64,000 nucleotides of DNA, from NCBI GenBank assembly GCA_958496175.1, contig OY292279.1:21142001-21206000 (forward strand). The letters are read 5' to 3'. A program made the position numbers and the translations under genes. The notes under the pieces were generated by a model, which was given only the letters and a program-made list of their open reading frames with translations, was not told where the DNA came from and did no database searches. This document shows positions 1 through 13,893 of this stretch, piece after piece (position 1 is the stretch's first letter; each line of letters opens with the position of its first letter). This DNA is from Sisyra terminalis (taxonomy: Eukaryota > Arthropoda > Insecta > Neuroptera > Sisyridae).

Positions 1-2325
1 AAAGTGTAAACTGTTATTTTCCAATAAAAATTCCTCCATTTTGGGGGTGGGAAACACCCTTAATGTAAAATAAATAAAAAAAAAATACTAATCGTTGTGG
101 GGCGGCATTTTAAATGCTAAACAATAAGATAAGAGAAAAAAAAACGATTTTTCGAAAGTAAAAACCCTACCCCCCGTTAAGTATTGGTATGTCAATTACC
201 AGTAGCTATGGTGAAAACATTCTTTTTTGAAGAATGTTTTATCTAATACTTACATGTTGCCTAACGAAGTTGGAATATCACCAACAAAACGTTACAATTG
301 GAATAACTGAAGTAAAACACTGCTAATTTGTTTAGTCTACCACATCCTAATTCATTCTTTACATTATACATCGATTTAGATCTGAAAGAATGGAAATTTT
401 TAAAATGTCATCTATGTCATCAATATATGTACATAATGCAGTAATTGTACTGCCATTATTTTTCAGCTATCGAAAACGCTAATTTAGCATCAACTACGCT
501 AATTGGTGGCACTGTTAGCAATGTCCAAGATTCTTTTTTGCAGTATTTACCTCTAAGTCCCCTATCTTCAAATAAAGCTACTTCTTGTCGGTTGGTTTTG
601 GATATCACTGATTTCTGTAATGAATTTTGGTTTGTTGAAATTTTTTACCTACCGGTATCTCTAACTTTCGTTCAAGGGATAATTTCTTTTCACTATTAAC
701 TATAAAGTCGACATCATTTTCGAGATCTATACAGAATTCTTCTAGATGTGGATAGATTCTCTTTGTGGGTTAAACAATTTAAGAAAGTTATCTATAAACT
801 TGACCATGTTTAAATGGGTTGGTCTCTTTTGTTCATTTTTTTTACAATTATAAAATATCGTAAGAAATTTTTTATTTCTAATTTTATATTCACAGTTTAA
901 TCAGTTTTGCCGACATCCAACACTTGATAAGACATTTAAAGATAATCTTAGATTTGATACAAAAATGCAATCGCAGTATTAGTATGTTGTAAATATACCA
1001 TATACAACCGAATTGTAACATTTATTTGTAGGGCTATTGCTTGGTATCCAATTCCATGGCTTGTTGAACTAATTTAATTTTAATCAATATTATGATCTCT
1101 ATACAATATTGAATTGATTATTAGAAGTACCATATTGTGATGTCTACTAACGAGGAGAGTTCAATTAAAATGTGATTTAATAGGGGGAAAAAGGCTGAAA
1201 CTCTAACAAATAAAATAATGTATGTAAACACATTCAAATGTAGGATTTCAGACGATTATTTATTGTTTTTCTACAATGCCATTTATAACTGACCCCTTAA
1301 AAAATCTGCGTAGTTCGAGTATAATATCCGAGTTAACGTTTTACGTTATTTTTTTGATTCAATTATTTAATCACATTTATTTTTGTGCGTATATTATTTA
1401 ATTGATGATAATTGCAATATAATGTGTTATTACGATTATTAAAAGAAAAAAAATGTTTTTGTTTCTATACAAAAAGAAAAACAACAAATCTAAAATATAA
1501 TGCGGAAGTTACTCTAATGAAGAAAATACGAGTTACAAGAATTCAAGCCTTAAACAATAAAAGCTCAGTTTCACGGAAAATTGCTATGATCACTACTTTA
1601 GTAACTATATGTTTTTAAAACGTAATCAATGAAGTTTATATTAACAGGACTGTCTTTATCTTATAATATTAAGTTCTGAGCACATAAGGATAATAGAGTC
1701 CTTGACTCTATTATCAGAGTTAATTATTAGATTAATTATTAAAAATAATAATTAATAAATTATTAGATTAATGATTATTAGAGTTATGACAGAGGATTAT
1801 TTTTTGGGAAACAGGTATAAACGGTATAAAGGTCAGGTGGTTTTTTTATTTGACAATTTTTAAACAAATTTCATACAACTATTTGTGGCAAATAGTTTGT
1901 CATTAAGTTAGATCAAATTTTTCTTTGCTTTATGTATTTTATATTCTTCGAGAGTGTTTCTATGTGATACTTTCTTATAAGTATGTAAAGCATAAAAGGA
2001 TGAAGAGGTTTAAAGTTCTCTTAAAAATGTATGCAATAATGATTTTCGTCGTATACATGGTTTATAAGCTTTGAAGATTGTTGTAATTTTGGAATGGATA
2101 AGCTGATTTATAAACATGTTGTAATTTTTTGTAAATCTTTATTTGATTAACACATATACAGTTTCAGAATTCTCGGATAATACTAACTACTTAATACTTA
2201 CATTTCTTATTTATATCGCTCGACGGCACCACAGACGACTCAACCAAAGGAACAAGTTTATCAATTTACAATTCTATCAACAAAGATATTAAACCCGGTT
2301 TTTTTGGGTATATGCTCCTAGTAAC
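1..2325. other. AT-rich DNA without a recognisable gene
   Basis: I see no supportable exon, RNA gene or transposon terminus here apart from the perfect hairpin at 1689-1715. Confidence 0.5.
1689..1715. repeat. Perfect 12-bp-stem hairpin
   Basis: GATAATAGAGTC, a CTT loop, then GACTCTATTATC. The AT-rich TTAATTATTAGATTAATTA stretch that follows also contains nested near-palindromes. No function is evident. Confidence 0.7.
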
Positions 2326-2849
2326 AAGTTTTTCCAGAACTTTTCTTCTGCAGAGGAGTCTTGCATTTCCGTGTTATAGCATAGAGTTTTTTCTGTTAAC
2401 AGTTTTTGGATATTTGGCCGAACGAATTACATTGATTGAGATTATTTGACAGCTTTTCGACTTTCTGGCATTCATTTTGCACCATTCCTTAATTTTTTAT
2501 TGGTTAAATTTTTTGTCATATTTCGTTGACACCAGTTGGAGAAATGAAAATTATCGAATTTGAAGTTAAAAAACTCATTTGGCATTCATGAACATCTAAT
2601 GCACTTAGGTAAATATTGAAAATGTTTTAAGTAACAACTTTGCGTTGCTATCCTGTGAAAGCCGATGAGTATACAATACCAAATTTATATTCTTTCGGGT
2701 ATTTGGCCCTACCATTTCAATATTGATTTTGGAATAAAAATATTTTGTAATTTTAACTAAGTTGATAAATTACTCTAACCATAAAATGTCTTTAGTACCA
2801 CTTTGAATGACTGTTGGTTTAAAAACGACATTCTTTTCCGGTACACCTA
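2326..2849 (-). mobile_element. GGTGTAC-family DNA element, truncated copy
   Basis: Read on the minus strand it starts at 2849 with TAGGTGTACCGGAAAAGAAT. It then follows the copy at 24261-25118 through shared blocks (TTTAAACCAA, CACAGGATAGCAACGCAAAG, GGCCAAATAC, TTCTGCAGAAGAAAAG) and stops at about 2326, missing the second terminus. It has no coding capacity. Confidence 0.65.
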
Positions 2850-5029
2850 ATAAAATCGAAATTGCTTTTAACAGGATAGAAGCTCAAACAATTGAAAATG
2901 TCCTGAATAATTGGGATGATAGAATGAGGTACTGTAAAATCAATCGTGGTATTCATTTGAACGATATTGTTTTTTATCAATAAAAATGTTTATTAGTTTT
3001 TGAATTAAATTCAAATTAGATTCTAAATTTTAAATTGATCATCCTGCAAAATTTAAAATAATAATTATTGTTTGTTTAACATGTATTTCATATCCGTTAA
3101 TTAAAATCGGTTGGTAATCTAGCAAGAATAAGGGAATCCCAATCGATAACAAAACATTGAGCACTTGCCCAGACTGCCCAGAAGAAAGAGGAGCCAAATA
3201 CACATGAAAACGATCATAAATAGTAAGCACAAAATTGGATTATTTGCTGCAAACTACCAATTAAAAAAAATATTTTCCCATTAGATACTTATTAATTATT
3301 TAATCGTAAACTTTGATAGATTTATTTGGCTTTCATTTATCCGGCAATATATAATTTAGACTGTCTGTGGTCTTTTGATTTTTTTAACAAAATAAAAATT
3401 TAAAATTACTAATGTTATACAAATAGTTATTATTTCTAGAAATGTTAAAGTGTTTTTCAAAATAATGATTCCTAAGCATCAATTTAAATAAGTACTTCCT
3501 TTATTTGTGATAGGAAGAAGAAATAGAAAAATCGATAGAAAAAAAATCAAATCGTATTGTTTGATAGTTTTGTATTTAGAATGCTCATTAATTTAGCCAA
3601 TATTGGCTCAGAGACTAATATATTAGATCCTAATCGTGATCTGAAATGGCATAACATTTAAATTATAAATCTAACATTTTCCAAACAAAGCGAAAGTAAG
3701 AAGGTCGTCGTATTGTTTCTAATATCGTATACAATGCAGAATTGTGAACGATTGGCCGCTGTACTCAACAACAACAAAAAAAAAGTAAATAATACCAATT
3801 ACATCTTCAAAATTCCATTTACCAAGTCATGTAGGCGAAAGGATCAAATTCGTGAACATAAAATAGAAAACTCAAAAAAGCGACCATGAGTAGTTTCAAA
3901 TCGAATCGATATTCATAAAATCGATTGTTCAAGTTATATGAAGACATCAAAACATCAAATCACTTTGATTGAAAATAATCTTGGAATCTAACTTCCTATT
4001 TTACATGAAGTTTCTTCAATGCTATTGAACACGCACTTTTCCATTTTTTCCATGGAATTTTGTTTATTGCTCAATAGTAATTAATTTTTAATCGCACACC
4101 CACACTCAGCAACGTAATCACCTTTGTGAAGATGATTTTTCATCAACATTTATGACTTTTTCAAATCCCAATCAAATACTCAAACAGGAAATACGCGTAC
4201 GATTTGTTGAAATGTCCTTCATGTAACAAATCAAACGGAATTATGAAATAGCAATTACGCCACAATTCTTCTATTTTTTTACTCATTATGATAATACATA
4301 ATATTTTTCGGACTTGTTTTAATTAAATTTTTCGTAGCCTCTGTGAGCTATGAATTAATTATTGCTAAGTAGCCACACGAATCTATAGATGACTCATTGG
4401 TATACTGCCATAATTAATATGTGCATTTTAAATTATTAATCCTGAAATATTTTAATTAGTCACATTTCGGCAATTTGATTGTTATAAATATTTTAGATAA
4501 TTTACATTTATAAGTTCAAGTACTTGTTTGAAAATCAAATTAAGATAATTTGTTATTAACTTTTAGCTTTATCTCAATTAAATTTGATCAAAATGTTTGT
4601 TGATTTCTGAATAACTCAACAGAGAAGATTTGTTATTGTAAAGATAATATCATTTAAGCGATTGTAGAGATAAATCTTATTTAGTTTATAAAAATAAAGA
4701 GGCATGAAAAACTTACTTCAGTTATGATTTTGTAGCCATTGGTTGTTTGCAGCATCACTAGTGGGCTTACTTTAACAAAGTTCCCAAAGGTTTTGTTTTT
4801 AGTGGAATAAAACACTTAATAAAATCATAGTGGGATTAGTTGTTTCTCTAAAGCTCAGTAGAGAATTTTACCAAAATTTCAACCTGTGTTTGATTTTTTC
4901 TTCAAAAGGTTAGTAAACTTGTGTACAACTAATGTTAATCTGATTAATAGATATAATATCTTATGCGAGGTAAATAAAAACGACTTAATAAAGTTATACT
5001 TTTATAAGTGGAGCATGAAAGGAAAAAAT
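2850..5029. other. Gene-free AT-rich stretch
   Basis: No exon or transposon end was recognised on either strand. A slightly GC-richer patch at 3100-3230 carries a 63-codon minus frame that looks like chance. Confidence 0.4.
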
Positions 5030-5452
5030 ACCGTTTTTAATTAGGGTTGTTACGTTCCCTAAACAGTATACGATTCTACAATAAACTAAAAAAAATGCAA
5101 CTGCGCAATATTAACCATGCGAACTACGCGAGATAATGATTATAATTTTGATTATGGTTATGAATATGGAAAACCAATTGTTTGAATTTATAACTAAAAA
5201 AATATTTAAAATCACTTTAATAATAGCCAAATGTTGACAAAGACGACAATGACGACAAAGACAGAAAACAAAAAATGTAAGCACATATGAGTGAGTGAAA
5301 ACCAAATACAATGATTATTGTCTGAGATCTGAACTAACTAATTGTTATAATTTTTTTCATCTGTCGGTTTTATTCAAAACTGTATGTGTGGTTAACTGGA
5401 GCAAATAAAATGCAAGCACTTATTTGTGTAGATCCTTATTCCTATAAAAAAA
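5030..5452 (-). repeat. ACTAGTAG-family (RTE-like) repeat, 5'-divergent copy
   Basis: On the minus strand it shares ordered blocks with 36380-36900 and 60530-61050: CAGACAATAATCATTG, TTTTCACTCACTCATATG, ATTATCTCGCGTAGTT, GCGCAGTTGCA and GGGAACGTAACAAC. It lacks the ACTAGTAG head found in other copies. It is not coding. Confidence 0.55.
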
Positions 5453-5963
5453 GAAGTAGATGTTTATAAAAAAGTATATCTTTTATCATGCGTTCATCCA
5501 TACACATACTTTTTTATGTATTTCTTATGAAATTTGCTAAAACTACCGATAGAGGAGATTAGAAGGGTTTATAATAGGGGTAGGTAGAGTAGCTCTGAGC
5601 TCCGCGTGGAACGATATCTAACGAAGACCTAAAGTCCATCTTGATGTCCCCCATAATTATTCTAATTGCTATCTGTTACACAAAGTAAGAGGCTGTGCTT
5701 AAATTTTGATAAATTAAGTAATAATTGTGATTCCTCCGCTTTCATTAAATGTAACAATTAATTATATTCATCTGTTAGTTGAATCCAATAGCTTTGTATT
5801 TTGTAGTGTATTTTTCATAAATTTTTTGTTAGTTGATTTATTTATTTAGGGACTGACTGACTAATTATTTTAAAAATATGTTAAACATTTTGTTAAATTA
5901 GTGAAATCTATGGTTAAGACAACCTAATGATTTCACTGTCAAATAATCATAAATCTCCTATAT

Positions 5964-6673
5964 CAGCGGTTTTCAACCTTTTATTACTGACATATACCCC
6001 AAAGTATAAGCACATGAGCTCTGAGATAATGTTTCAATTTTTTTTTTGAACAAAATCGGCCATGTTGCCACGAGTATATTTTACCCCCGCTTTATATTAT
6101 GAAATCAGACCGTATATTCATATTTGTTGATAAACGTAAATTTTAAATATTAACAAGTACAATTTACACTACGTAATTTGAGATACATAACATATTGTTC
6201 CGTTTTCAACTTTATTTATATTGACGGGTTCGTTGGATTTATGTTTTAGAACATACAATAATAAAAAAAAAAATTTTTTAAACACTTTTATTTATTTCAC
6301 GCTACACACTTACTTATTTGTTTTGCAAATCGGCAACTATGAAGTTGCGTTTGGCGAAATAGATTTATTTTTCACTGTTAATTTTTTTCGAACTATATTG
6401 TTACTTGTCACAGTCTAAGTAACTTTTGATTTTAGAAGATCAACCACCTTTTATTCAATTTGGCCCTTTTCTGGAAGCTTCTTGAAAGTTCCTATTGCAT
6501 CTCGCATATTCTATCATTTATAGAATATGCTCCCATATCTTCTATTTCATTCTTTTGCCATGATTTCAATTTTTACATGTTTTAAGTTCATAACAGTAGT
6601 TATTACTTATTTATTTTTTGTCATTGTAACTAAGTTTTTCTGTATCTCTAAATCTATTGGTTGGAAATCGCTG
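5964..6673. mobile_element. Non-autonomous hAT-like transposon, 710 bp
   Basis: The left end CAGCGGTTTTCAACC and the right end, reversed CAGCGATTTCCAACC, form terminal inverted repeats of the well-known hAT type. The flanking 8-mers are TCCTATAT (5956-5963) and CCCTATAT (6674-6681), a 7/8 match and the right length for a hAT duplication. No transposase frame lies inside. Confidence 0.75.
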
Positions 6674-6786
6674 CCCTATATATAAATTGTGATACAATTG
6701 AGGTTCAATGTATAAAAAATATTGAAAATTTAATTTTTTTGTTTCAGAATAAATAAAAATGCAAATTATTATTAAAAAAGAATCAC

Positions 6787-7019
6787 TTTTTAATTACTTA
6801 AAGGCCGATATTTTCACATCTGGATAGTGATATTTATTTAGAAATCATTTTATACGGAGTATAGAAATATCCATGGGTTGAAAAGGATAGTGATATGTAT
6901 AGGTAGAATAAATCTGTAGAAATTATTTAATAGTTGAATTTTAATCTATTAAATAGCTATTTTAAGTATTTGGTCTATTTATCACTGAGTGAAAATACCG
7001 ACCTTCAATGTAATTACTT
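6787..7019. mobile_element. Short inverted-repeat element (GTATTTTCAC family), copy 1
   Basis: The ends TTAATTACTTAAAGGCCGAT and, reversed, GTAATTACATTGAAGGTCGG are inverted repeats of about 35 bp that continue into GATATTTTCAC. The interior matches the element at 50200-50412 (TATTTAT, GAATAAATCTGT, ATTTAAGTATTTGGTCTATT). It is non-coding. Confidence 0.6.
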
Positions 7020-8986
7020 TTGCTACTTCTGCTTTAAAATTTAACCCCTTCTATAAATTAGGTGAACCTACAACAACTGCATAGTCAACCTACTGGAAGT
7101 GCAAATGGGTAAATATGGGGCTGGTTGATTAATTTTTTTTTGGTTGATTAATATTTCGTGTTCTTTAAGGTCAAGCATATTAGTTTAACCATAAGAAATT
7201 TTGGTTTAAATGTTGACTTTAACAATAGCCTAGTAAAAATTCATTCAAGTATAAATAGTTTTCCTAGTATAATTATAAAAATTACAAAAATATTGTAGTT
7301 AAGACTAAAATTTGGTAACCATGCCCAGTCTTCCCTACATTTCAAACTATATTTGATAGTATTTAAAAGACAACAGATGCTAATAAATCTAGAACCATAT
7401 CTATAATTTTTATATCTAAAGCCTCAATAAAAAGCCTTCTACCAGCCTACTGGTCAATTTTTCTCGGTTTAATGATTTTTTCAGCCCTAAAGTCGCTATG
7501 AAATCTTAATAGGAGTCAAGGAAACATAAATAGCGACAAAAGAGACACATATTATGATAATTTTTAATAATATTGAGCTTTGAAAATTTGGAACTTTTTC
7601 AAACTAAAAAAATATGGAAAAAAGTGGTGTATAGAAATGTAAGCTCTCATTAATAAACAATAGTAGAAAAAGTCGTTAATACATTAACAACTATTAAGTG
7701 AGTCCATTTGTTCTGGAAAGGCTTTTTCACTTTAAGAAAAAAAGAACTACACTTCTCATTGACTTAAGTTGTATGTGATATTTAGGTAGGGGAGTTGACT
7801 TTAATTGGTTTAGGCTACAGTTCTAGTTCCTAAATCTATAATTTTTGAGCTGGAACTCCAGATTTAAATCCTACTCTAATCGAAATAGTTATAACTTATA
7901 GCGTGTTTTTAGGATCATAAATCACTACGGTTAAAAACCAATTTTATTGCTTTGATTCCAAGAATTGTTTTTTTTAGTATTTATTTCATTTAATTAAAAT
8001 TGCTGGGAACTGAAGAAGATATAAACTTTGAAGGATCCGGTTTTCCCAAAATTTTCCGAAGATTGACTTTGAACTTTAGCTCTAACTCCGTTTTCTCAGC
8101 CGTAATAAATACCAGTATCAGAAAACTTGTTTTTTTTATTTTTCATACACTTAACAGAGAAGGACATATAAAGGATTATTTAGTAACTTTTTTTGGATAC
8201 AAACAATTTTTTTTAGTGAAAAAAGGAAGATTTTGGTCGTATAATACTTATAAATTTATTTACATTGGTTTATCCCAAAAATATATTTTAAGGATTATTT
8301 TAAGCAGTAAAAGTGATCAATTTGAAAGGATAATGTCTCCAATATAAATCCATTAAAATAATGCAAGACTGCTATCGGTGCTGCCTTCAAATAAATTGCA
8401 TCTTTCTGAAAAATAAAATGTTTTTAGTTGTTAAGGATCGTTAACAATCGTGAACAGGACAAATATACGCCCAACATAATGAACATTTTCAGCTATGTAG
8501 GTGGATGATAAAAATTTATTGTTGTAAAGTTTCAAAAGCCTGAGTTACATTCTTCAATTTACATAAAGTAGAACTAAAACTTTATAATAATTTACTTTTA
8601 TTATCAACATAAATGCATTAATCCCAATTACAGCATTTATCAGCAGCAATAAGGCATAAATGCAATAAGGAATGAGTGACAAATTGGTCGATGGAAATCC
8701 CCAAGCTAATGACCTAGTCAAAAAACAAAAAAAAGGTCATTTTATTTTCAATTACATATATTTACTTTAACAAATTCTGTATCTTTTGAGAAAGGTTACT
8801 CTCATCCTAAAATTGTGTTCTTGGAAATATCGCGAAATGGAAAATACGCAGACTATAATGGTAGAATACTTTGCAATGTATGTTTTGTAAATAATTTGAT
8901 TACGAGTGGTGGGGTAGTAAAAATAATATAGAGGTGAAAATCTGAAACTCCTTAAGAAAATTTAAATAAAAATCAATGAATACAAT
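7020..8986. other. Gene-free AT-rich stretch
   Basis: It holds a 115-codon frame at 8000-8347 with no ATG start, low complexity and no recognisable domain. That length is expected by chance here. No repeat was identified. Confidence 0.4.
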
Positions 8987-9205
8987 AGTTTATCTCGCTT
9001 TTAGAACCGTTAAATTTGGTAAAGTTGCATTTAATGCTATGTTTTTATTCTAATCGTATTTTTTTAGTAATTCAATTCTGATGTGGTTAATTTTCATTTT
9101 ACTGTCTTCATTTTCATAAAGACCGATCTATTCGTGAGTTAAATTAGTAACAAAGTAGAAAATGCATCGTTGTCAGATTTGACGGCTCTGAAAGTCACAT
9201 GAGCC
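8987..9205. mobile_element. Short inverted-repeat element (CCGTCAAATCTG family), copy 1
   Basis: The left end CTTTTAGAACCGTTAAATTT and the right end, reversed GGCTCATGTGACTTTCAGAG followed by CCGTCAAATCTGACAACG, form inverted repeats of about 40 bp around a 130-bp AT-rich core. A second copy lies at 44854-45063 with the same core order. It is non-coding. Confidence 0.65.
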
Positions 9206-9640
9206 AATAAAATATCTTTGGTCAAATTTAATACAATAGCCATAACTATACAAATTAAGAGCAGATAATAAAACTCTTTAATAGATGGTTTTCTTAAAAT
9301 CTAAATTGTTGTAAGCCTCTATCCAATTGAACCACCGTATGCTATAAAAGTCTAAGTTATACAAAATTGAGTTTAAGTTTTCCTAGAAATCATACTATGG
9401 AGAGAATTATTAATGTTTTAAGCTATTTAAACTATTTCATTAATGAGTATTAATATTTTAAAGTTTATGAAACTTAGTTAAATTTGTGGTACACAATATC
9501 AAAAACAATGTGGACTAAATTATTTTTAAGTTTAAATAAGGTCTGTTCAATATACCTCGCGAAGGTTTTTCATCCGGCCCGCAAAATTACTAAATTTTAA
9601 GCCATTTTTGTTGAACAATTACTGTTGCTATTTAAATTAT

Positions 9641-9800
9641 TATTTACCGTTGCTTTATAATTACTAAGGTCTTAAGCAACTCTAGAGTTAATAAAAAACC
9701 GTAATCGAGAAAAAAACGAAAACTTGCTTGGTACGAGAATCAAACCCAACATCTACTAGTTTTGAAGCAATCACTTTGACCACTCGGTCACCAGTAGGCT
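9641..9800 (-). mobile_element. tRNA-derived SINE, near full length
   Basis: On the minus strand the head AGCCTACTGGTGACCGAGTG carries a Pol III A-box like that of Leu/Ser tRNAs (TGACCGAGTGG). A B-box-like GGGTTTGATTC follows, then a body with CGATTACGGTTTTTTATT and CTCTAGAGTTGC, and the tail TTATAAAGCAACGGTAAATA. There is no poly(A). Confidence 0.8.
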
Positions 9801-11009
9801 CGCTTTAGCTTTATTGTTGAACGTCTTCTTTGGCTCGCTGTAGAAATAGAAATCTTGAATTTAGCCCTACACAAAATCATGTTGGACATCCCTGGTCAAA
9901 ACCTTTGATAGTTTAAATCATTGAATCGCGATTTTTATGAAGATATGAAAAAAATAATTTATGATTGGGGCCCTTATGGAATGAATCTTAATGCTTGTAA
10001 AATTGCTTTGAATTGCACAGTAATTGCTATAAGTCAATTTCAGAACGCAGTCAAGTTAATATAGAAGAAAAATTAAGTGTAAATTGAACCATGCATCATT
10101 TAATATTTCAATTATCTTTAATATTCTAATGTTTAGTAGTTCAAGTAAGCATATTTTTATTATTTTACATCAAAGATAACAATGACTAAGTGAATTTGGT
10201 TACTTATTCTTTCTATATTCCAATTAGTATCGATTATTTATCGATTAATTATAGTATTATTGAGAATGAAATTTCCTTAATCTGATCTTCTGATCTTAGA
10301 CCTGAGGAGTTACTTTAACATTTCAATTTCAACTTCTCAGAACTTAACATTAAGCAATAAGAGCGAACCAAATTTAGTATTTTAAATGCTTAGAATAAAA
10401 TCGTATTCAACTGCAAAAAGAACCAACTAGTTAGCAAATTGATACTTGAACTTTGAAAACTACCTCTAAAGAACTACGTGTGAGATACAATATTTTATAG
10501 ATAGGAAACTTTTATTATAAGAAAACGAAAAGGAGTATCTTAAGAGCTTTTAAATGTGATACTGGAGAAGAATAAATAAAGTGACCATTGCTCTGAAAAA
10601 GTGATTTGAAGTACAGCCAAACCATTTTGGAAAATTTCGAAACCAGACAGGGATGCCCAACTGATCGATTTTTTTCCTGCAAGCCTATTTTAAAATTATC
10701 TAAATTTGAACGAGTTAAAATTTTTAATTAATTTATAAAATTTCTTTTAGTGGCATTCTATTGTTTATAGGGCAATTACTTTAGTAGATAAAAATATACA
10801 ATAGTAAAATAAAGTTTAACAGTCGACCATAGAGGGCGACAAAGTACAAAGAAGTATTAGTAGCTTTATTTGGGAATCAGTAATATTCGTTGTAGAATAG
10901 ATGCTTGTTCAGTTTTAAATTCAAGTTTCATTATCTGCTAAATGTTTAGTACACACTTTTAATTAAAAGTATTGATATTTACCTAAAAAATATATTTTTT
11001 AATTGTTAT

Positions 11010-11074
11010 TGATCGAACTCACTACCTACTAGTTTTGGAGTGGTCACCTAGACCACTCGGCTACCAGTAGGTTT
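11010..11074 (-). mobile_element. tRNA-derived SINE, head only
   Basis: Only the tRNA-like head survives. On the minus strand it reads CCTACTGGTAGCCGAGTGG (A-box TAGCCGAGTGG) to GAGTTCGATC (B-box). The body and tail are missing. Confidence 0.7.
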
Positions 11075-13893
11075 TAAAAAATATTTAATATAGAATATTT
11101 ACTCACCCCTGATCTACGTTCTTCATTCACCACGTCAATATTGCCATTTTCAATACTTTTCAAACCGCTTGAAACATTGAGATTTCCTAAGAGCATGCTC
11201 AACCTAAGCTTTAAAAATGCATTCAACGCGATTCCGTAACAGTTTTTGTTTAAATAGTTACAGAAAATTAATGCTATTCGCAAAGTGTACTTTTTATGCA
11301 CAAAATTCGATATGTTCAATGCTATTAAAAACTGATAAAATCATAGCAAATTTAATGACATGATTTGGCAAACCCTCTGTTGGCAAAATCTGATATCATA
11401 TTTAAACATCTAGTTTATTATTATATTTTTTATTTATTTTGAATTATAAAATAGTAGAAAAAGGTTACTTTAAGCTGTTGCACTTCAAACATGACAAAAT
11501 ACCAAAAAATGTGAACAAAATTAAAAGTGATATATTTTCACTAAGTGGATTAAATTTCGTCATATCCACAAAATCAAAATACAGTCTTAAATTAAACGAA
11601 AACTGATTTTTTTCCTTATGTTGAAAATTAAAATGCATGTAATGAGTATCATAAAAATCATCAATTAACTGATAAAATCATCAAGATTGTTTAAACAAAA
11701 ATTATTTCACTTAAATTGGTAATTCAAAACCACATTTTATTGAAAATAAGTGAGTAGAGATATAAACATCATTATAAATTCAAAACGTGTACGTATATTT
11801 TTGTTAAGCACAAATGAGTTTTCAATAAATAACAAATATTTTAACCGTCCGAATATTTGAGGTATTTTGTGTAAATAATATTGGATTTCCATCGGAATAT
11901 CTCCATTTTTTTTTTGCTTTCCGCAATTGCTCGTGTACGGTGGAAAAACAATGACGATTTCCCAATGTTTGTTTTCTTTTATGATCCGTAAAATTTTATG
12001 TTTTAGTTTATTTTTTTTAACAATTAATTTACGAGTTAACGACTTGAACTTGTAATACTTCAGTACTCTATAAATTAAAACAAACAAAAGTTTTAATGGT
12101 TAACTTTAAGTATCTTAATTGATAATTAATAAGGCAATGTTAAAGATGATTATGTGTATCTACGAGTCTAAGTACTTTTGAAAAGAAGTTTTTTTTAAGC
12201 AAATAATCAAATAATGATGAGATGAAATTATTAAATTATGTATGACTGACATATAATGGACAACTTAAATTGAATTATAAATTAGAAATTTTAATTAACG
12301 TTATTTTTTTTTTGTACATATTTTTCTTATGCTTTTTTTTGTGCAACCGAAGACGCAAAAAAAATATGCAAATATAATTTAGAAACATATTTTGACGGAC
12401 TAAATGCATCAATGTTTGAACAAAGATTTTGCACGTGTGTGCGATACGTCAACTCTTAAATTTTTATATATTTTAATAATAATTTTCTCCGTTTTTTTTG
12501 TCGTTTATAAATGTGTGGTCACATTAGTGGATAATTATTCAAATTTTTGGTTTTATCATATTTTTTTATATCTATTAATTAAATTACGGTTTGCTTACAT
12601 AAGATCGTTGTTTTCGTTCGAATTTGGGCTTATTCTATCTTTTTGTATAATAATACCTACCTATAATTGAATTGAAAATTTGCTCGATATTAAATAGAAA
12701 AGTATTAAAAAAAGATAATTATTTTTTACTGACGAAAAAAACGAAGTTCCAATCGACACATATGAATTTTTGTTTATATGATTAGTCTATATGTTTCAGA
12801 AAATTGATCCCATTTAAAAAAAATTAAACTACCTTCTAAAGGTGGAAAAATATAGATTGATTGATAGCTTGTAAATTAATATTGGAATAAAATTCTTGAT
12901 TTTAGCCCAAGAAATACGTCAATACGATTTTTTTTGCGCAACAATATAAAGGTCAATAAGAACTTTCCAAAAGTAATTTGAAACAATTTTTTATGTTTTT
13001 CCGCTCTCGGAAATTCGAGAAAAACCATTTTTATAGGTAGTGGAATTTCATTAATACAAACGCTCACTAGGGGTTATTAAATTTTTTTTAAAGTTAACTT
13101 TTCTGTTTAAAACAACTTTTGTGAATAAAAATTTTCCTTTACCATCACAAGTTCTCCGCAAAATAAAAGAAAACTTTATTTGAATCAACTAATATTTTAT
13201 TTCATTCCTTTGGAAGAGTAAAGTAATAAAAAATGAATTTAGGGTAGGATACTTCAATAGGTATGTCTATCTTCACAAATCAAGTTGAATTTTCTGGAAA
13301 ATTCAAAAAATTTCCAAAACTAAATATTTGAAAATTTACACTTGATAAAACTGAACAGGTCACAGCTAATCGAAAATGCAGAGCAATTTAAACCAAATTA
13401 TACATTTGAACTGGGAGTCTTAGGAAAATTAGTAAAAAATACGTATATATCCCGGAAAAATCGTAAAAATCAGCTTGAATTTCACTTTATCTATACCAAG
13501 AGATATATCAAAATGTCGAGCTTATTCCAAGCAACTCAATAGTAACAATAAAATATTCTAAATAATTTTCAATCATCGGATTTTAAGGACAACCTTTTAC
13601 CGAAAAAGAAGAATATTTTTTTTAGGGGAGCAAACGAAAATTCGTAGTTAAAACTTTATTGCTGAAAGCTTCATTGAAGTCTTACTGAACGTAATTGTAT
13701 TTACCGAATAATCTGGTAAAATATATATCCTTATTTACACAGTAATAAGGAGACATTAACTAATAAATGTCAGCTTCTAAAAATTGAAAAATTTAGGATA
13801 TTTTGACAAAAAATAGAACCAAAGAAACAAGAAACAGAAAATCGAATAAAAAGTTATTTGATAATGAAGCTCTCAAATTTAAAAAACTAATTA

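Noticed and set aside
3039..3230. 63-codon hydrophobic frame on - in a GC-richer patch
   Set aside because: No homology recognised, no splice signals, and too short to support.
8000..8347. 115-codon frame on +
   Set aside because: It has no ATG start, is AT-driven in composition and shows no domain. A frame of this size is expected by chance in 64 kb of such DNA.
11737..12087. 116-codon frame on -
   Set aside because: A lysine- and isoleucine-rich random-like frame with no splice or promoter context.
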